Shown here in pieces: positions 8,669-17,384 of a stretch of DNA of 64,000 nt (the first letter of the stretch is position 1; every line of letters begins with the position of its first letter). Made by a program: the position numbers and the translations under genes. Origin of the DNA: Ottowia testudinis (lineage in GTDB: Bacteria > Pseudomonadota > Gammaproteobacteria > Burkholderiales > Burkholderiaceae_C); assembly GCF_017498525.1 (NCBI RefSeq), contig NZ_CP071796.1, positions 3,720,001 to 3,784,000 of the forward strand. Reading direction: 5' to 3'. The notes beneath the pieces were generated by a model that saw nothing but the letters and a program-made list of their open reading frames with translations, ran no database searches and had not been told where the DNA came from.

Positions 8669-8863
8669 ATGATCCGCTGGATGATCGTCGTCTTTCTGGC
8701 GCTGATGCTGATCAGTTGGTTCACGCCGCTGCTGCACAAGCTGGGCTTTGGCCGGCTGCCGGGCGACTTCCGGTTCAAGCTGTTCGGGCGCGAGTGGTTC
8801 ATCCCGCTCACCACCACCCTGCTGCTGAGCGCCGCAGCCAGTCTTGTCGCCAGGTTGCTTTAA
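8669..8863 (+). CDS. DUF2905 family small membrane protein
   Basis: A 64-residue protein with two predicted membrane helices (about residues 4-20 and 47-63). Between them lies the conserved DUF2905 segment LGFGRLPGDFRFKLFGREW. Its length and layout match the family, which has no established function. It begins 16 bases after the methyltransferase stop and is followed directly by a family A repeat, facing the convergent phospholipase D-like gene. Confidence 0.88.
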   Translation: MIRWMIVVFLALMLISWFTPLLHKLGFGRLPGDFRFKLFGREWFIPLTTTLLLSAAASLVARLL

Positions 8864-8911
8864 TTTTAATAGCTGCTTGCGCTTGTCAGACAAGCGCTAG
8901 CGCCCATTTTC
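8861..8911 (-). repeat. Family A palindromic repeat at a convergent junction
   Basis: This copy is in reverse orientation (ATAGCTGCTTGCGCTTG then CAAGCGCTAGCGCC). It begins at the DUF2905 stop codon and ends 10 bases before the stop of the convergent phospholipase D-like gene. It is one of the least degenerate copies here. Confidence 0.88.
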
Positions 8912-8921
8912 TTGTAAACCG

Positions 8922-10547
8922 CTACAACATCTCGTCGGGCGCCAGCGGCCCCAGCAGGTTGATCATCAGGCGCAGGCCCAGGCTGGCGTCGGGGTCGCGC
9001 GTGGCGTCGGAGAAGGCGGCGCCGGGCGGCGCGCGCCAGTGCAGGCGGCCTTCGGGTGTCAGCTCCATCTTCCAAACGCTGTCGTCGAAGGTGTCCTCGA
9101 TCTTGGCGGCCGCCTTGGCCGACAGCGCGCGGCTGCGGATGACCAGCGCGATCTCGGTGTTTTGCAGCTGCGAGCGCAGATCAAGGTTCATCGAGCCGAT
9201 GCTGATGATGCGGCCGTCGATGATGAGGATCTTCGAATGCAGGCTGGCCTTGGAGCCGCCAGCACCCGAACCGAACACGGTGCGGTCAAGGTTTTGGCCC
9301 TGCAGCGCGCGCATCTCGTACAGCTCGACGCCCAGGCGCAGCAAATCCTTGCGGTAGCGCGCGTAGCCGGCGTGCGCCAGCGGCGCGTCGTTGCTGGCCA
9401 GCGAATTGGTCAGCACGCGCACCCGCACGCTGCGCCGGCGCATGCCGGCGAACACCTGCATCATCTGCTCGCCCGGCACGAAGTACGGCGACACGATGAG
9501 CACCTCGCGCCGCGCGCCGCGCATCAACGACAGCATGCCGTCGACCACCGTGTCCTCGGTATAGGTGTCGTTCAGCTCGGGCACCAATTTCAGGGGCTCG
9601 TCCACCAGCAGGCGGCCGGGGGCCCAGGTCAGGGGCAGTGCCGCCAGGTCTTCGGCGGCGGGCAGCGCGGGCGGCGCCTCGTCCGGCGCGCGGGCGGCGG
9701 CCTCGGGCGGCCGCGGCGCGGCCTGGCTGGCGCCCGGAGCCGGCGCGCCGGCGGGGGCCAGCGTGCCGCGCAAGGTGCGCAACTCTTCGGCCGAGATCAG
9801 CGACTGCACCGGATAGGCCAACGGGTTGTTCCAGTAACGGTCGAAGCTGGCCGACATCTGCTGCACCACGGGGCCGACGGCCAGGATGTCCATGTCGACG
9901 AAATTGCTGCCGTCGGCGGTGCCGAAATACGCGTCGCCCAGGTTGCGCCCGCCGGTGATGCCCCAGGCGTTGTCGGCGATGTACAGCTTGTTGTGCATGC
10001 GGTGCTGCATGCGCTTGAAGTCGTGCAGCGAGCCCAGCACGCGCAACGCGGTCGAGCCGCGGCCGCCGGGCAGCGGGTTGTACATGCGCATCTCCACCCC
10101 GGGCACGAAGGCCATGCCCATGACCAGCGCGTTCTTGCCGGTGGAATTGAAGTCGTCCAGCAGGATGCGCACGCGCACGCCGCGCCGGGCGGCGGCGCGC
10201 ACCTCGCGCAGCAGCTGCGCGGTGCTGTGGTCGCCGTGGATCGCGTAGTACTGGATGTCCAGCGTCTTGCTGGCGCCCTGCGTCAGCGCCAGCCGGCTGC
10301 TGTAGGCCAGGTTGGCCGAGTCGATGAGCGCATAGCCCGAGGTGCCCGGCGCCGTGCCGCCCGGCCGGCGCGCCGCCGCCAGTTGACCGAGCAGTGTGGC
10401 GCCCGGCTCGGCCAGCGCCTGCGACACCGGCCCCGCAACGTCCGGCGGCAGGCTGGCGCAACCCCTGAGCCACGCGCGCGCCAGCAGCGCCGCCAAGGCC
10501 GGCAGCCAGCGCCCCACGCGATAAGCGGGGGTGGGCGGGCGGTTCAT
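8922..10547 (-). CDS. Phospholipase D family protein (cardiolipin synthase-like), putative lipoprotein
   Basis: A 541-residue protein with two HKD motifs: HNKLYIADN (H-x-K-x4-D) near residue 190 and HSKILIIDG near residue 440, the latter followed by SIGSMNLDLRS. This is the paired catalytic arrangement of PLD/cardiolipin synthases. The N-terminus has a hydrophobic stretch ending in LRGCASL, a possible lipobox, so the enzyme may be envelope-anchored. A Pro/Ala-rich linker of about 45 residues separates the two halves. Members of this group hydrolyse or transfer phosphatidyl groups, and the true substrate is not known. Confidence 0.87.
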   Translation of the reverse strand: MNRPPTPAYRVGRWLPALAALLARAWLRGCASLPPDVAGPVSQALAEPGATLLGQLAAARRPGGTAPGTSGYALIDSANLAYSSRLALTQGASKTLDIQYYAIHGDHSTAQLLREVRAAARRGVRVRILLDDFNSTGKNALVMGMAFVPGVEMRMYNPLPGGRGSTALRVLGSLHDFKRMQHRMHNKLYIADNAWGITGGRNLGDAYFGTADGSNFVDMDILAVGPVVQQMSASFDRYWNNPLAYPVQSLISAEELRTLRGTLAPAGAPAPGASQAAPRPPEAAARAPDEAPPALPAAEDLAALPLTWAPGRLLVDEPLKLVPELNDTYTEDTVVDGMLSLMRGARREVLIVSPYFVPGEQMMQVFAGMRRRSVRVRVLTNSLASNDAPLAHAGYARYRKDLLRLGVELYEMRALQGQNLDRTVFGSGAGGSKASLHSKILIIDGRIISIGSMNLDLRSQLQNTEIALVIRSRALSAKAAAKIEDTFDDSVWKMELTPEGRLHWRAPPGAAFSDATRDPDASLGLRLMINLLGPLAPDEML

Positions 10548-10657
10548 GGCGTGGGCGGGCGTGCTGCCGCGATGCTAAGGCAGCCGCTGGCGCCGGCGTG
10601 TCGGACGACGGCGCCAAACCTTGCGCGCGGCGTGATGTGGCCGGCCGCGCGGGCATG

Positions 10658-10679
10658 AAAAACCGCCCGCGGGCGGTTT
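10658..10679 (-). terminator. Rho-independent terminator after the YegP-type gene
   Basis: A perfect 20-bp palindrome (arms AAACCGCCCG and CGGGCGGTTT) is followed on the minus strand by a short T run. It lies 24 bases past the stop of the gene at 10703. Confidence 0.8.
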
Positions 10680-10702
10680 GTCCCGGCACAGGCCCGGCGC
10701 CT

Positions 10703-11038
10703 TCAGGCCGTCTGGTCGTCCACCGTGGCGCTGGGGGCGTTGGTCATCACCGACTGGATACCGTTGTCGCGCGCGGCCTCGCTGCTGTACATCTGGCTTT
10801 GGCCGATGACCTGGCCGTTGCCGGCCTTCAGGGTGAAATAGGGCGAGCCGTCCTTGCCCGTCAGCTTATCGAAGCGGCTGGCATCGCCGGCGTTCTTTTT
10901 GACCGACTCGATGCCATTGACCGCGCTGGCCTTGGCCTCGTACATCTCGCTGCTCAGGATGGTCTGGCCATTGCCGGCCAGCAGCGAGAAAAAGAACTTG
11001 TCGTTCTTGGATTTCTTCAGTTCGAACTTGCCTGCCAT
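10703..11038 (-). CDS. YegP family protein with two DUF1508 repeats
   Basis: A 111-residue protein made of two tandem DUF1508 units. The first is FELKKSKNDKFFFSLLAGNG with EMYEAKASAVNGIESVKKN. The second has SPYFTLKAGNGQVIGQSQMY with AARDNGIQSVMTN. These small beta-rich proteins are widespread and of unsettled function. The ATG at 11038 has AAGGAG upstream. The open frame continues further upstream, but that sequence does not look like protein. A terminator follows at 10658-10679. Confidence 0.9.
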   Translation of the reverse strand: MAGKFELKKSKNDKFFFSLLAGNGQTILSSEMYEAKASAVNGIESVKKNAGDASRFDKLTGKDGSPYFTLKAGNGQVIGQSQMYSSEAARDNGIQSVMTNAPSATVDDQTA

Positions 11039-11160
11039 GAAAACTCCTTGAGTGGTCGCCAAAGCACGGTTGGCTGGCGCGGATTGTGGCGCGTCAAAAG
11101 GCGCTTTACAACCGCGCCGCCTTGCAGCGTGCATTGGCGCACGCGGGCGGGGCGCACGCG

Positions 11161-12318
11161 TCAGCCGTGCATCAGCAGCCGCTTGGATTTGGCGATCGAC
11201 ATCAGCATGCCCAGCGCCAGCCCCAGCGTGACCATGGCCGTGCCGCCATAGCTGACAAACGGCAGCGGCACCCCCACCACCGGCAGCATGCCGCTGACCA
11301 TGCCCATGTTGACGAAGGCATAGGTGAAGAAGATGGTGGTCAGCGCGCCGGCCAGCAGGCGCGCGAACAGCGTGGGCGCATCGGCGGCGATCATCAGGCC
11401 GCGGAAGATCAGAAAGGCAAAGGCGACGATCAGCGTCAGGTTGCCGGCCAGCCCGAACTCCTCGGAAAACGCGGCGAAGATGAAGTCGGTGGTGCGCTCG
11501 GGGATGAACTCCAGGTGCGTCTGCGTGCCCTTCATGAACCCCTTGCCCCACCAGCCGCCGGAGCCGATGGCGATCATGCCCTGCAGGATGTGAAAACCCT
11601 TGCCCAGCGGATCGCGCGTGGGGTCGAGCAGCGTGCACACCCGCTGGCGCTGGTATTCGTGCAGCACGCGCCAGTCGACGCCGTCGGCGCATAGGCGCCC
11701 TTCGTAGGCCATGATGAAAGCCACCAACGCCCCGCCAATCACCACCGGCGGCAGCACCACCTTCCAGGGCAGGCCGGCAAAGAAAATAACGGCCAGTCCG
11801 GCGGCCATCACCAGCAAGGCGGTGCCCAGATCGGGCTGCTTCATGATCAAACCCACCGGCACCGCCAGCAGCACAAAGGCGCCGATGAAGTCGATGGGCC
11901 GCGTTTGCCCTTCGCGGCGGTGGAACCACCACGCCAGCATCAGCGGCGTGGCGATCTTGAGCAACTCGCTGGGCTGAATCACCACGCCGACGTTGATCCA
12001 GCGCTGCGCGCCCTTCTTGGTGATGCCAAACAGCGCCACGGCCACCAGCAGCACCACGCCCAGCGTGTACAGCGGCACCGCCAGCCGCATCAGCCGCTGC
12101 GGCGGAATCTGCGCCACCACGAACATGATGCCGGCCGCGATCAGCATGTTGCGCCCGTGGTCGGCAAAGCGCGATCCGTGGTCGTAGCCAGATGAATACA
12201 TGGCCAGCAACCCCATGCCCGCCAACACCAGCACGGCCGCCAGCAGCAGCAGATCAAACCCGCGCAGCATCGGCCAGATGCGCTGCCAGAGCGAGGGTTT
12301 TTCAAACACAACAGCCAT
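11161..12318 (-). CDS. rodA: Peptidoglycan glycosyltransferase RodA (SEDS family)
   Basis: An integral membrane SEDS polymerase of 385 residues with about ten predicted helices. It makes lateral-wall glycan strands in the elongasome with PBP2. Family segments include LAMYSSGYDHGSRF, FQ-type IQPSELLKIATPLMLAWW, LVMKQPDLGTALL and the loop ILQGMIAIGSGGWWGKGF. The C-terminal GVPLPFVSYGGTAM is diagnostic of FtsW/RodA/SpoVE. Its usual partners mreBCD and mrdA are not upstream here; a repeat-rich gap and a divergent esterase gene are found instead. Confidence 0.94.
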   Translation of the reverse strand: MAVVFEKPSLWQRIWPMLRGFDLLLLAAVLVLAGMGLLAMYSSGYDHGSRFADHGRNMLIAAGIMFVVAQIPPQRLMRLAVPLYTLGVVLLVAVALFGITKKGAQRWINVGVVIQPSELLKIATPLMLAWWFHRREGQTRPIDFIGAFVLLAVPVGLIMKQPDLGTALLVMAAGLAVIFFAGLPWKVVLPPVVIGGALVAFIMAYEGRLCADGVDWRVLHEYQRQRVCTLLDPTRDPLGKGFHILQGMIAIGSGGWWGKGFMKGTQTHLEFIPERTTDFIFAAFSEEFGLAGNLTLIVAFAFLIFRGLMIAADAPTLFARLLAGALTTIFFTYAFVNMGMVSGMLPVVGVPLPFVSYGGTAMVTLGLALGMLMSIAKSKRLLMHG

Positions 12319-12323
12319 GAGGA

Positions 12324-12425
12324 ATTATCCCCCCTGAGTCGGCCTGCGGCCGCCTTCCCCCCAAGGGGGACGCCGCGGGTCGCCGGGGGAACCCCGGCTC
12401 GCGCGGCCGCGCATGGCCTGCTCTG
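12324..12425. repeat. Family B GC-rich dispersed repeat
   Basis: CCCCCTGAGTCGG, a CTTCCCCCCAAGGGGG hairpin core and GCATGGCCTGCTCTGCGGCC occur just upstream of rodA. Related blocks lie at 16499, 19048, 20495, 29040, 39290 and the right end of the window. Confidence 0.65.
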
Positions 12426-12803
12426 CGGCCAACCGAAGGGCTTGCTGCGCAGCCCCAGTGCTGGGCCGAGCGCAGCGATGGCCCGTCCGGCTTTCTGCTC
12501 CCCTCTGGCCGTGCCGAGAAGCGCAGGGCGTGGGGCGGGCCGGCAGCGCAGCATGCCGGCTTCGTGCACTGACTCGCTGCGGTTGTTTGAACGGAGCGCG
12601 CAGCGCGCAGTGAGTTCGGCAGCGCCGCCCCACACCCGAGCATCGCAGGTTGCCCGCAGCATCGCTGCGGGACACGGCCAGTGGGGCCGCCTTTCTTTCC
12701 CTACTTTCTTTGGCGAGACAAAGCAAGTAGGTCGCCCGCCGGGGCGAACTCACGGCCAGCCGCGCCTCCAACCCCACCCCCGCACCACTAACATCAAAAC
12801 ACC
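12426..12803. other. Gene-free GC-rich spacer with a hairpin
   Basis: No convincing gene was found between the family B block and the esterase start at 12804. The open frames here lack recognisable protein. At about 12700-12730 a TACTTTCTTT/AAAGCAAGTA inverted pair flanks an 8-base loop and is followed by GGTCGCCCGCCGGGGCGA. Similar hairpin blocks are, as I recall, dispersed in Comamonadaceae genomes. Confidence 0.5.
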
Positions 12804-13390
12804 ATGACCACCACCCACCTCCTCTACCTCCACGGCTTCCGCTCCTCCCCCAATCCGCCAAAGCCCAGCTGATGGCAGCCCGGGTGCAAGCAAACCACCC
12901 CGGCGTCCAATGGTGGTGCCCCAACTCCCCCTTCCCCCGCGAAGCCATGGCCCTGATCGAGCGCGGCACCGCCAACTGGCCTGCCGACCGCATGGCCGTC
13001 GTCGGCTCGTCGCTCGGCGGTTTCTACGCCACCACCGTGGCCCAGCGGCGCGGCTGCCGCGCCGTGGTGCTGAACCCCGCGGTCGACCCCGCGCGCGACC
13101 TGGCCTCGCACATCGGCGAGCAGACCGCGTGGCACGATCCCGAGGCGCGCTTTTTCTTCCGCCCCGACTACATCGACGAGCTGCGCGCGCTGGAATCGGG
13201 GCCGCTGCGCCACCCCGAGCGCTTTTTCGCCGTCATCGCCAAGGGCGACGAGCTGCTGGATTGGCGCGAGATGACGGCGCGCTACCCCGGCGCCGCCCTC
13301 CGCCTGCTGGAAGGCAGCGACCACGGCCTCAGCGACTTCGACCAGCACATCGGCGCGGTGCTGACATTTTTGGCACTGCGCACCGGTTAG
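12804..13390 (+). pseudogene. YqiA-like alpha/beta-hydrolase esterase with a -1 frameshift
   Basis: The first frame opens MTTTHLLYLHGFRSSP, the classic YqiA/COG3150 N-terminus with its HGF oxyanion region, but stops after 22 residues. Reading one base over restores PQSAKAQLMAARVQ, and the frame then runs to 13390 with the nucleophile elbow GSSLGG, the acid region around FFAVIAKGDELLDW and the catalytic His in GSDHGLSDF. The break is at a run of five C (12847-12851); a sixth C would fuse both parts into one 196-residue protein. This may be a true mutation, a slippage site or a sequencing error. The part from 12872 alone would lack the first strand and oxyanion loop. Confidence 0.8.
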
Positions 13391-13391
13391 T

Positions 13392-13442
13392 CCTGTTTTG
13401 ATAGCTGCTCGCGCTTGACTGGCAAGCGCAAGCGGCGTTTTT
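13392..13442 (-). repeat. Family A palindromic repeat, intergenic
   Basis: TTTTGATAGCTGCTCGCGCTTG-N5-CAAGCGCAAGCGG begins two bases after the esterase stop, upstream of the RNase gene. Confidence 0.85.
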
Positions 13443-13523
13443 GACCACCAAACACCCCGGGCCACCAAGACAGCACCCCGCAGCCCCCGCGCGCACCGGC
13501 GGGATGGGACAATCGCCCCCTCT

Positions 13524-15602
13524 ATGCATCTTCTATTCGACGAGGCCGGCAAATTTCTCGCCGGCCGCATTCTTTCCGAGGCCGAGGCGTCGGCCCAGGT
13601 CGAGCTGGATTCGGGCAAGCGGGTCAAGGTCAAGGCGGCCAACCAGTTGCTGCGCTTTGAAAAACCCGCACCGGCCGAGCTGCTGACAGAGGCCCAGGCG
13701 CTGGCGGCCGAGGTCGAGCTGCCGCTGGCCTGGGAATTCGCCCCCGAGGACGAGTTCGGCTTTGCCGAGCTGGCGGCCGAATACTTTGGCGGCACGCCCG
13801 GCGTGCGCCAACAGGCCGCCATGCTGCTGGCACTGTTCGAGGCGCCGCACTACTTCCGCCGCGCCGGCAAGGGCCGCTTCAGAAAGGCGCCGGCCGACAT
13901 CGTGGCGCAGGCGCTGGCCGCGATCGAGAAAAAAAAGCAGATCGCCGCGCAGATCGAAGCCTGGGCGGGCGAGCTGGCGGCCGGCGCCACGCCCGCGCCG
14001 ATCCGCGAGCAGCTGTTCAAGATCCTGTTCAAGCCCGACAAGAACGCGCCCGAATACAAGGCCGTGGTCGAAGCCAGCCGCGCCACGCACCTGGCGCCGC
14101 TGGCGCTGCTGCAAAAGGCCGGCGCGATCGAATCGGCCTACCAGTTTCACTGGCAGCGCTTTTTGTTCGAGAACTTTCCCAAGGGAACCGGTTTTCCGGC
14201 GCTGGCCGCGCCCGCCATCACCGAAGACCTGCCGCTGGCGGACGTGCAGGCCTTTTCGATCGACGATTCATCGACCACCGAAATCGACGACGCGCTGTCG
14301 CTGCAAGGCTTGGGGCAGGGCACGGTGGTGCTGGGCATCCACATCGCGGCGCCGGGCCTGGCCATTCAGCCCGGCGACGCGCTGGACGAGACCAGCCGCG
14401 CGCGGCTGTCCACCGTTTACATGCCCGGCTACAAGATCACCATGCTGCCGGAGGACGTGGTCGACGCCTACACGCTGAGCGAAGGGCGGCCGGTGCCCGC
14501 GGTGTCGCTGTACGTCACGCTGGACGAAGCCACGCTGGAGGTGAAGGCCAGTGAGACCCGGCTGGAGCGCGTGCCCATCGCCGCCAACCTGCGGCACGAC
14601 CACCTTGACCACCTGATCACCGCCGGTTGGCTCGATGGCCATGATGCTTCAAACGAAATCGAGGCCCAACGCTTGCCCATCCAGCGCGAGCAGCTATCAT
14701 TTTTATACCGACTCGCCAAGCAACTGAAGGCGCGCCGCGAGGTGGTGCGCGGCAAGCCGGAGACCTTCAACCGGCCGGACTACAACTTCAAGCTGGTCGA
14801 TCATGACGGAAGCGTGCCCTCGGGCGGCGAGCAGGTTGCCATCACCACCCGCGCACGCGGCGCGCCGCTGGATTTGATCGTCTCCGAGCTGATGATCCTG
14901 GCCAACAGCACCTGGGGCGAGTGGCTCAAGTCCCTGGGCGTGCCCGCCATCTACCGCAGCCAGGCCAGCCTGCTGCCGGGCATCAAGGTGCGCATGGGGG
15001 CCAAGGCGCTGCCCCACGCCGGCCTGGGCGTGCCCAGCTACGCATGGAGCACTTCGCCCTTGCGCCGCTACGTCGATCTGGTCAACCAGTGGCAGATCAT
15101 CGCCGCCGCGCGCCATGGCAAGACGGCGGCGCTGGCCGCGCCCTTCAAGCCCAAGGACGCGCAGCTGTTCGCCATCATCAGCGCTTTCGACGCCGCCTAC
15201 GGCGCCTACAACGCACACCAAGGCAGCATGGAGCGGTTCTGGACGCTGCACTATCTGCGCCAGCAAGGCGTCACCGAGCTGACGGCCAGCCTCATCAAGG
15301 AGCAGGCCGGCGGCGCTTGGCTGGCGCGCGCCGACGAGTTGCCGCTGGTGTTCACCGTGCTGGGCGCCCAAGGCCTGCCGCGCGGCACGCGGGTGCGGGT
15401 GAAGCTGGGCGCCATCGACGACATCGCGCTCGACGTCGGCGGCACCGTGCTGGAGGTGCTGGACGCCGGCGCGCCAGCGGCCGACGGCGCGCCCGGCGAC
15501 GACGAAGACGAGGCCGCCGCCGGCCCGATCGCCATCGCCGTCGACGTGAGCGACGCCGAGGGTGCGAAAGACGGCGGCAGCGCCGATAATCCCGCCCCGT
15601 AA
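13524..15602 (+). CDS. RNB-domain ribonuclease (RNase II/R family)
   Basis: A 692-residue 3'-5' exoribonuclease-type protein. The RNB catalytic motif IDDSSTTEIDDALSL near residues 246-260 carries the acidic metal ligands. Further family segments are PGYKITMLPEDVVDAYTLSE, ISELM-type LIVSELMILANSTWGEWL and AWSTSPLRRYVDLVNQWQI. It lacks the long cold-shock and S1 regions of full RNase R, and it has an acidic, Gly-rich tail after about residue 650. Residues 377-395 are encoded by an in-frame family A repeat. The stop overlaps the next start (TAATG), indicating coupling to the TonB-like gene. Confidence 0.9.
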   Translation: MHLLFDEAGKFLAGRILSEAEASAQVELDSGKRVKVKAANQLLRFEKPAPAELLTEAQALAAEVELPLAWEFAPEDEFGFAELAAEYFGGTPGVRQQAAMLLALFEAPHYFRRAGKGRFRKAPADIVAQALAAIEKKKQIAAQIEAWAGELAAGATPAPIREQLFKILFKPDKNAPEYKAVVEASRATHLAPLALLQKAGAIESAYQFHWQRFLFENFPKGTGFPALAAPAITEDLPLADVQAFSIDDSSTTEIDDALSLQGLGQGTVVLGIHIAAPGLAIQPGDALDETSRARLSTVYMPGYKITMLPEDVVDAYTLSEGRPVPAVSLYVTLDEATLEVKASETRLERVPIAANLRHDHLDHLITAGWLDGHDASNEIEAQRLPIQREQLSFLYRLAKQLKARREVVRGKPETFNRPDYNFKLVDHDGSVPSGGEQVAITTRARGAPLDLIVSELMILANSTWGEWLKSLGVPAIYRSQASLLPGIKVRMGAKALPHAGLGVPSYAWSTSPLRRYVDLVNQWQIIAAARHGKTAALAAPFKPKDAQLFAIISAFDAAYGAYNAHQGSMERFWTLHYLRQQGVTELTASLIKEQAGGAWLARADELPLVFTVLGAQGLPRGTRVRVKLGAIDDIALDVGGTVLEVLDAGAPAADGAPGDDEDEAAAGPIAIAVDVSDAEGAKDGGSADNPAP
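14652..14709 (+). repeat. Family A palindromic repeat inside the RNB ribonuclease gene
   Basis: CAACGCTTG-N5-CAGCGCGAGCAGCTATCATTTTT is read as QRLPIQREQLSFLY, in the same phase as the copy in murF ([12 protein letters not shown]). Confidence 0.8.
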
Positions 15603-16498
15603 TGCTGCGTTTTTTCAAGTCCTTATCGACGCTGCAATGGGCGCTCGGGCTGTCGGTGCTGCTGCACGCGGTGCTGCTCACGGTGCGCTTTGTCGATCCT
15701 GAAGGCTTCCAGCGGGTGTTCCAGGACACCACGCTCGACGTCATCCTGGTCAACGCCGAATCCGACGAAAAACCCGAGAAAGCGCAGGCCCTGGCTCAGG
15801 CCACGCTGGCCGGCGGCGGCGAGGCGAAGGACCACCGCATCGTCAGCACGCCGCTGCCGCCCAGCCCGGTGCAGTCGGACGGCGACGCGGCCGTCAACCA
15901 GAATCAGCGCCGCATCGACAACATGCTGGAGCAGCAAGAGCAGCTGCTGGCCCAGGTGCGCCAGCAGCTGGCCACCATCCCAAAGGTCGATCCACGGAAA
16001 TTGGCCGACGATCCCGAAGCCCAGGCCCAGGAAGAGCGGCGCCAGCAGCTGTCGAACCTGCTGGCGGCCATCGAGCGGCGGGTGGAGGAAGAAAACTCGC
16101 GCCCGCGCAAGCGCTACCTGAGCCCGGCGACACTGGGCACCACCTACGCGGTCTATTACGACGAGATGCGCCGCAAGATCGAGGCCGAGGGCACCGCCAA
16201 CTTCCCGCAGGTGGCTGGCCGCAAGCTGTACGGCGAGCTGCTGATGGCCCTGCTCATCAACCACGACGGCCGCATCCTCGATGCGCGCGTGGTGCACGGA
16301 TCGGGCAACCGCATGCTCGATAGGCTGGCCGAACTCATCGCCAGCCGCGCGGCGCCGTTCGGCAATTTCACCGCCGCCATGCGCAAGGACACGGATCAGT
16401 TCGACGTCACCGCGCGCTTCAAATTCACGCGCGACATGACTCTGGAGACCACGCTGCAGACCGACTCCTTGAGCAGCGCCGTGCAGCAGGTGAAATGA
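15602..16498 (+). CDS. Energy transducer TonB family protein
   Basis: A 298-residue protein with one N-terminal membrane anchor (about residues 13-31). A periplasmic linker follows, rich in Gln/Glu and likely coiled-coil around residues 100-160 (NMLEQQEQLLAQVRQQL). The C-terminal domain is TonB-like: YYDEMRRKIEAEGTANFPQ, ELLMALLINHDGRILDARVV and a closing beta region. TonB couples the proton motive force to outer-membrane transporters; no exbBD or receptor is adjacent, so the partner is unknown. The ATG shares a base with the RNase stop. Confidence 0.83.
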   Translation: MLRFFKSLSTLQWALGLSVLLHAVLLTVRFVDPEGFQRVFQDTTLDVILVNAESDEKPEKAQALAQATLAGGGEAKDHRIVSTPLPPSPVQSDGDAAVNQNQRRIDNMLEQQEQLLAQVRQQLATIPKVDPRKLADDPEAQAQEERRQQLSNLLAAIERRVEEENSRPRKRYLSPATLGTTYAVYYDEMRRKIEAEGTANFPQVAGRKLYGELLMALLINHDGRILDARVVHGSGNRMLDRLAELIASRAAPFGNFTAAMRKDTDQFDVTARFKFTRDMTLETTLQTDSLSSAVQQVK

Positions 16499-16556
16499 AG
16501 CCCCCCCTGAGTCGCCTTCGGCGCCTGCGCATGGCCTGCTCCGCGGCCGTTCGATC
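16499..16556. repeat. Family B GC-rich dispersed repeat
   Basis: CCCCCCTGAGTCGCC, CTTCGGCGCC and GCATGGCCTGCTCCGCGGCC directly follow the TonB-like stop codon. The same tail occurs upstream of rodA at about 12407-12426. Confidence 0.7.
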
Positions 16557-16573
16557 CCACATCGCCCACGGCA

Positions 16574-17299
16574 ATGCGTAGTTTCGGCCGTTGGCTGCTG
16601 TTGGTGGTGCTGGGCGCGCTGGCGTTGCAGCTGTTCTTCATCGGCCGCATCGCATTGATGGCGCTGGCCGATCCACAATCCACCGCCTTCCAGCGCTCCG
16701 AGGCGTGGCGCCTGGTCACCGTGGGCGCGCCCCGATGGCGGCAAGACTGGCGCGATTACGATCAAATTTCGGACCACCTCAAGCGCGCCGTGATCGCCTC
16801 GGAGGACGACGACTTCGTCAACCACGAAGGCGTGGACTGGGAAGCCATCGACAAAGCCTGGCAGCGCAACGCCAAGGCCGAGGAAGCCGCCGCCCAGCGT
16901 GCAGCCCAGAACCGCCCCGTGCGGCCGGTCAAAATTCGCGGCGGCTCGACCATCACCCAGCAGCTGGCCAAGAACCTGCTGCTGTCGGGCGAGCGCACGC
17001 TGCTCCGCAAGGGGCAAGAGCTGGTGCTGACCTACGCGCTGGAGCACCTGCTGTCCAAGCGCCGCATCCTTGAGATCTACCTGAACAACGTCGAATGGGG
17101 CGAAGGCGTGTTTGGCGCCGAGGCGGCGGCGCAGCACTACTTCAAGAAAAGCGCCGCGCAGCTGACCGCCTGGGAAGCCGCCCGCTTGGCCGTCATGCTG
17201 CCGCGGCCGCGCTACTTCGAGAAGCAGCCGCGCTCGGCCTACCTCAACAGCCGTACCAACACCATCGCGCTGCGCATGCGCAGCGCGGAGCTGCCGTGA
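16574..17299 (+). CDS. mtgA: Monofunctional biosynthetic peptidoglycan transglycosylase
   Basis: A 241-residue GT51 glycosyltransferase with one N-terminal membrane anchor (residues about 8-30). It polymerises lipid II into glycan strands in the periplasm. It has the catalytic Glu region [17 protein letters not shown], then [17 protein letters not shown] and [19 protein letters not shown], all standard GT51 motifs. There is no transpeptidase domain, which separates it from class A PBPs. Confidence 0.95.
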   Translation: MRSFGRWLLLVVLGALALQLFFIGRIALMALADPQSTAFQRSEAWRLVTVGAPRWRQDWRDYDQISDHLKRAVIASEDDDFVNHEGVDWEAIDKAWQRNAKAEEAAAQRAAQNRPVRPVKIRGGSTITQQLAKNLLLSGERTLLRKGQELVLTYALEHLLSKRRILEIYLNNVEWGEGVFGAEAAAQHYFKKSAAQLTAWEAARLAVMLPRPRYFEKQPRSAYLNSRTNTIALRMRSAELP

Positions 17300-17324
17300 A
17301 CACCGGCGGCACGGCCTGAAATTT

Positions 17325-17383
17325 GCATGGTTTTGGCCTGGAGCGCTTGCACATCAAGCGCAAACAGCTACCATTAATATAGC
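17325..17383 (+). repeat. Family A palindromic repeat forming the ruvC leader
   Basis: GAGCGCTTG-N5-CAAGCGCAAACAGCTA and an AT-rich tail reach to the base before the ruvC ATG at 17385. No clear Shine-Dalgarno remains between them. Confidence 0.82.
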
Positions 17384-17384
17384 A

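Noticed and set aside
12302-12993. Open frames in the spacer between rodA and the esterase
   Set aside because: They are low-complexity Arg/Ala/Pro frames over repeat DNA, without start context or homology signals.
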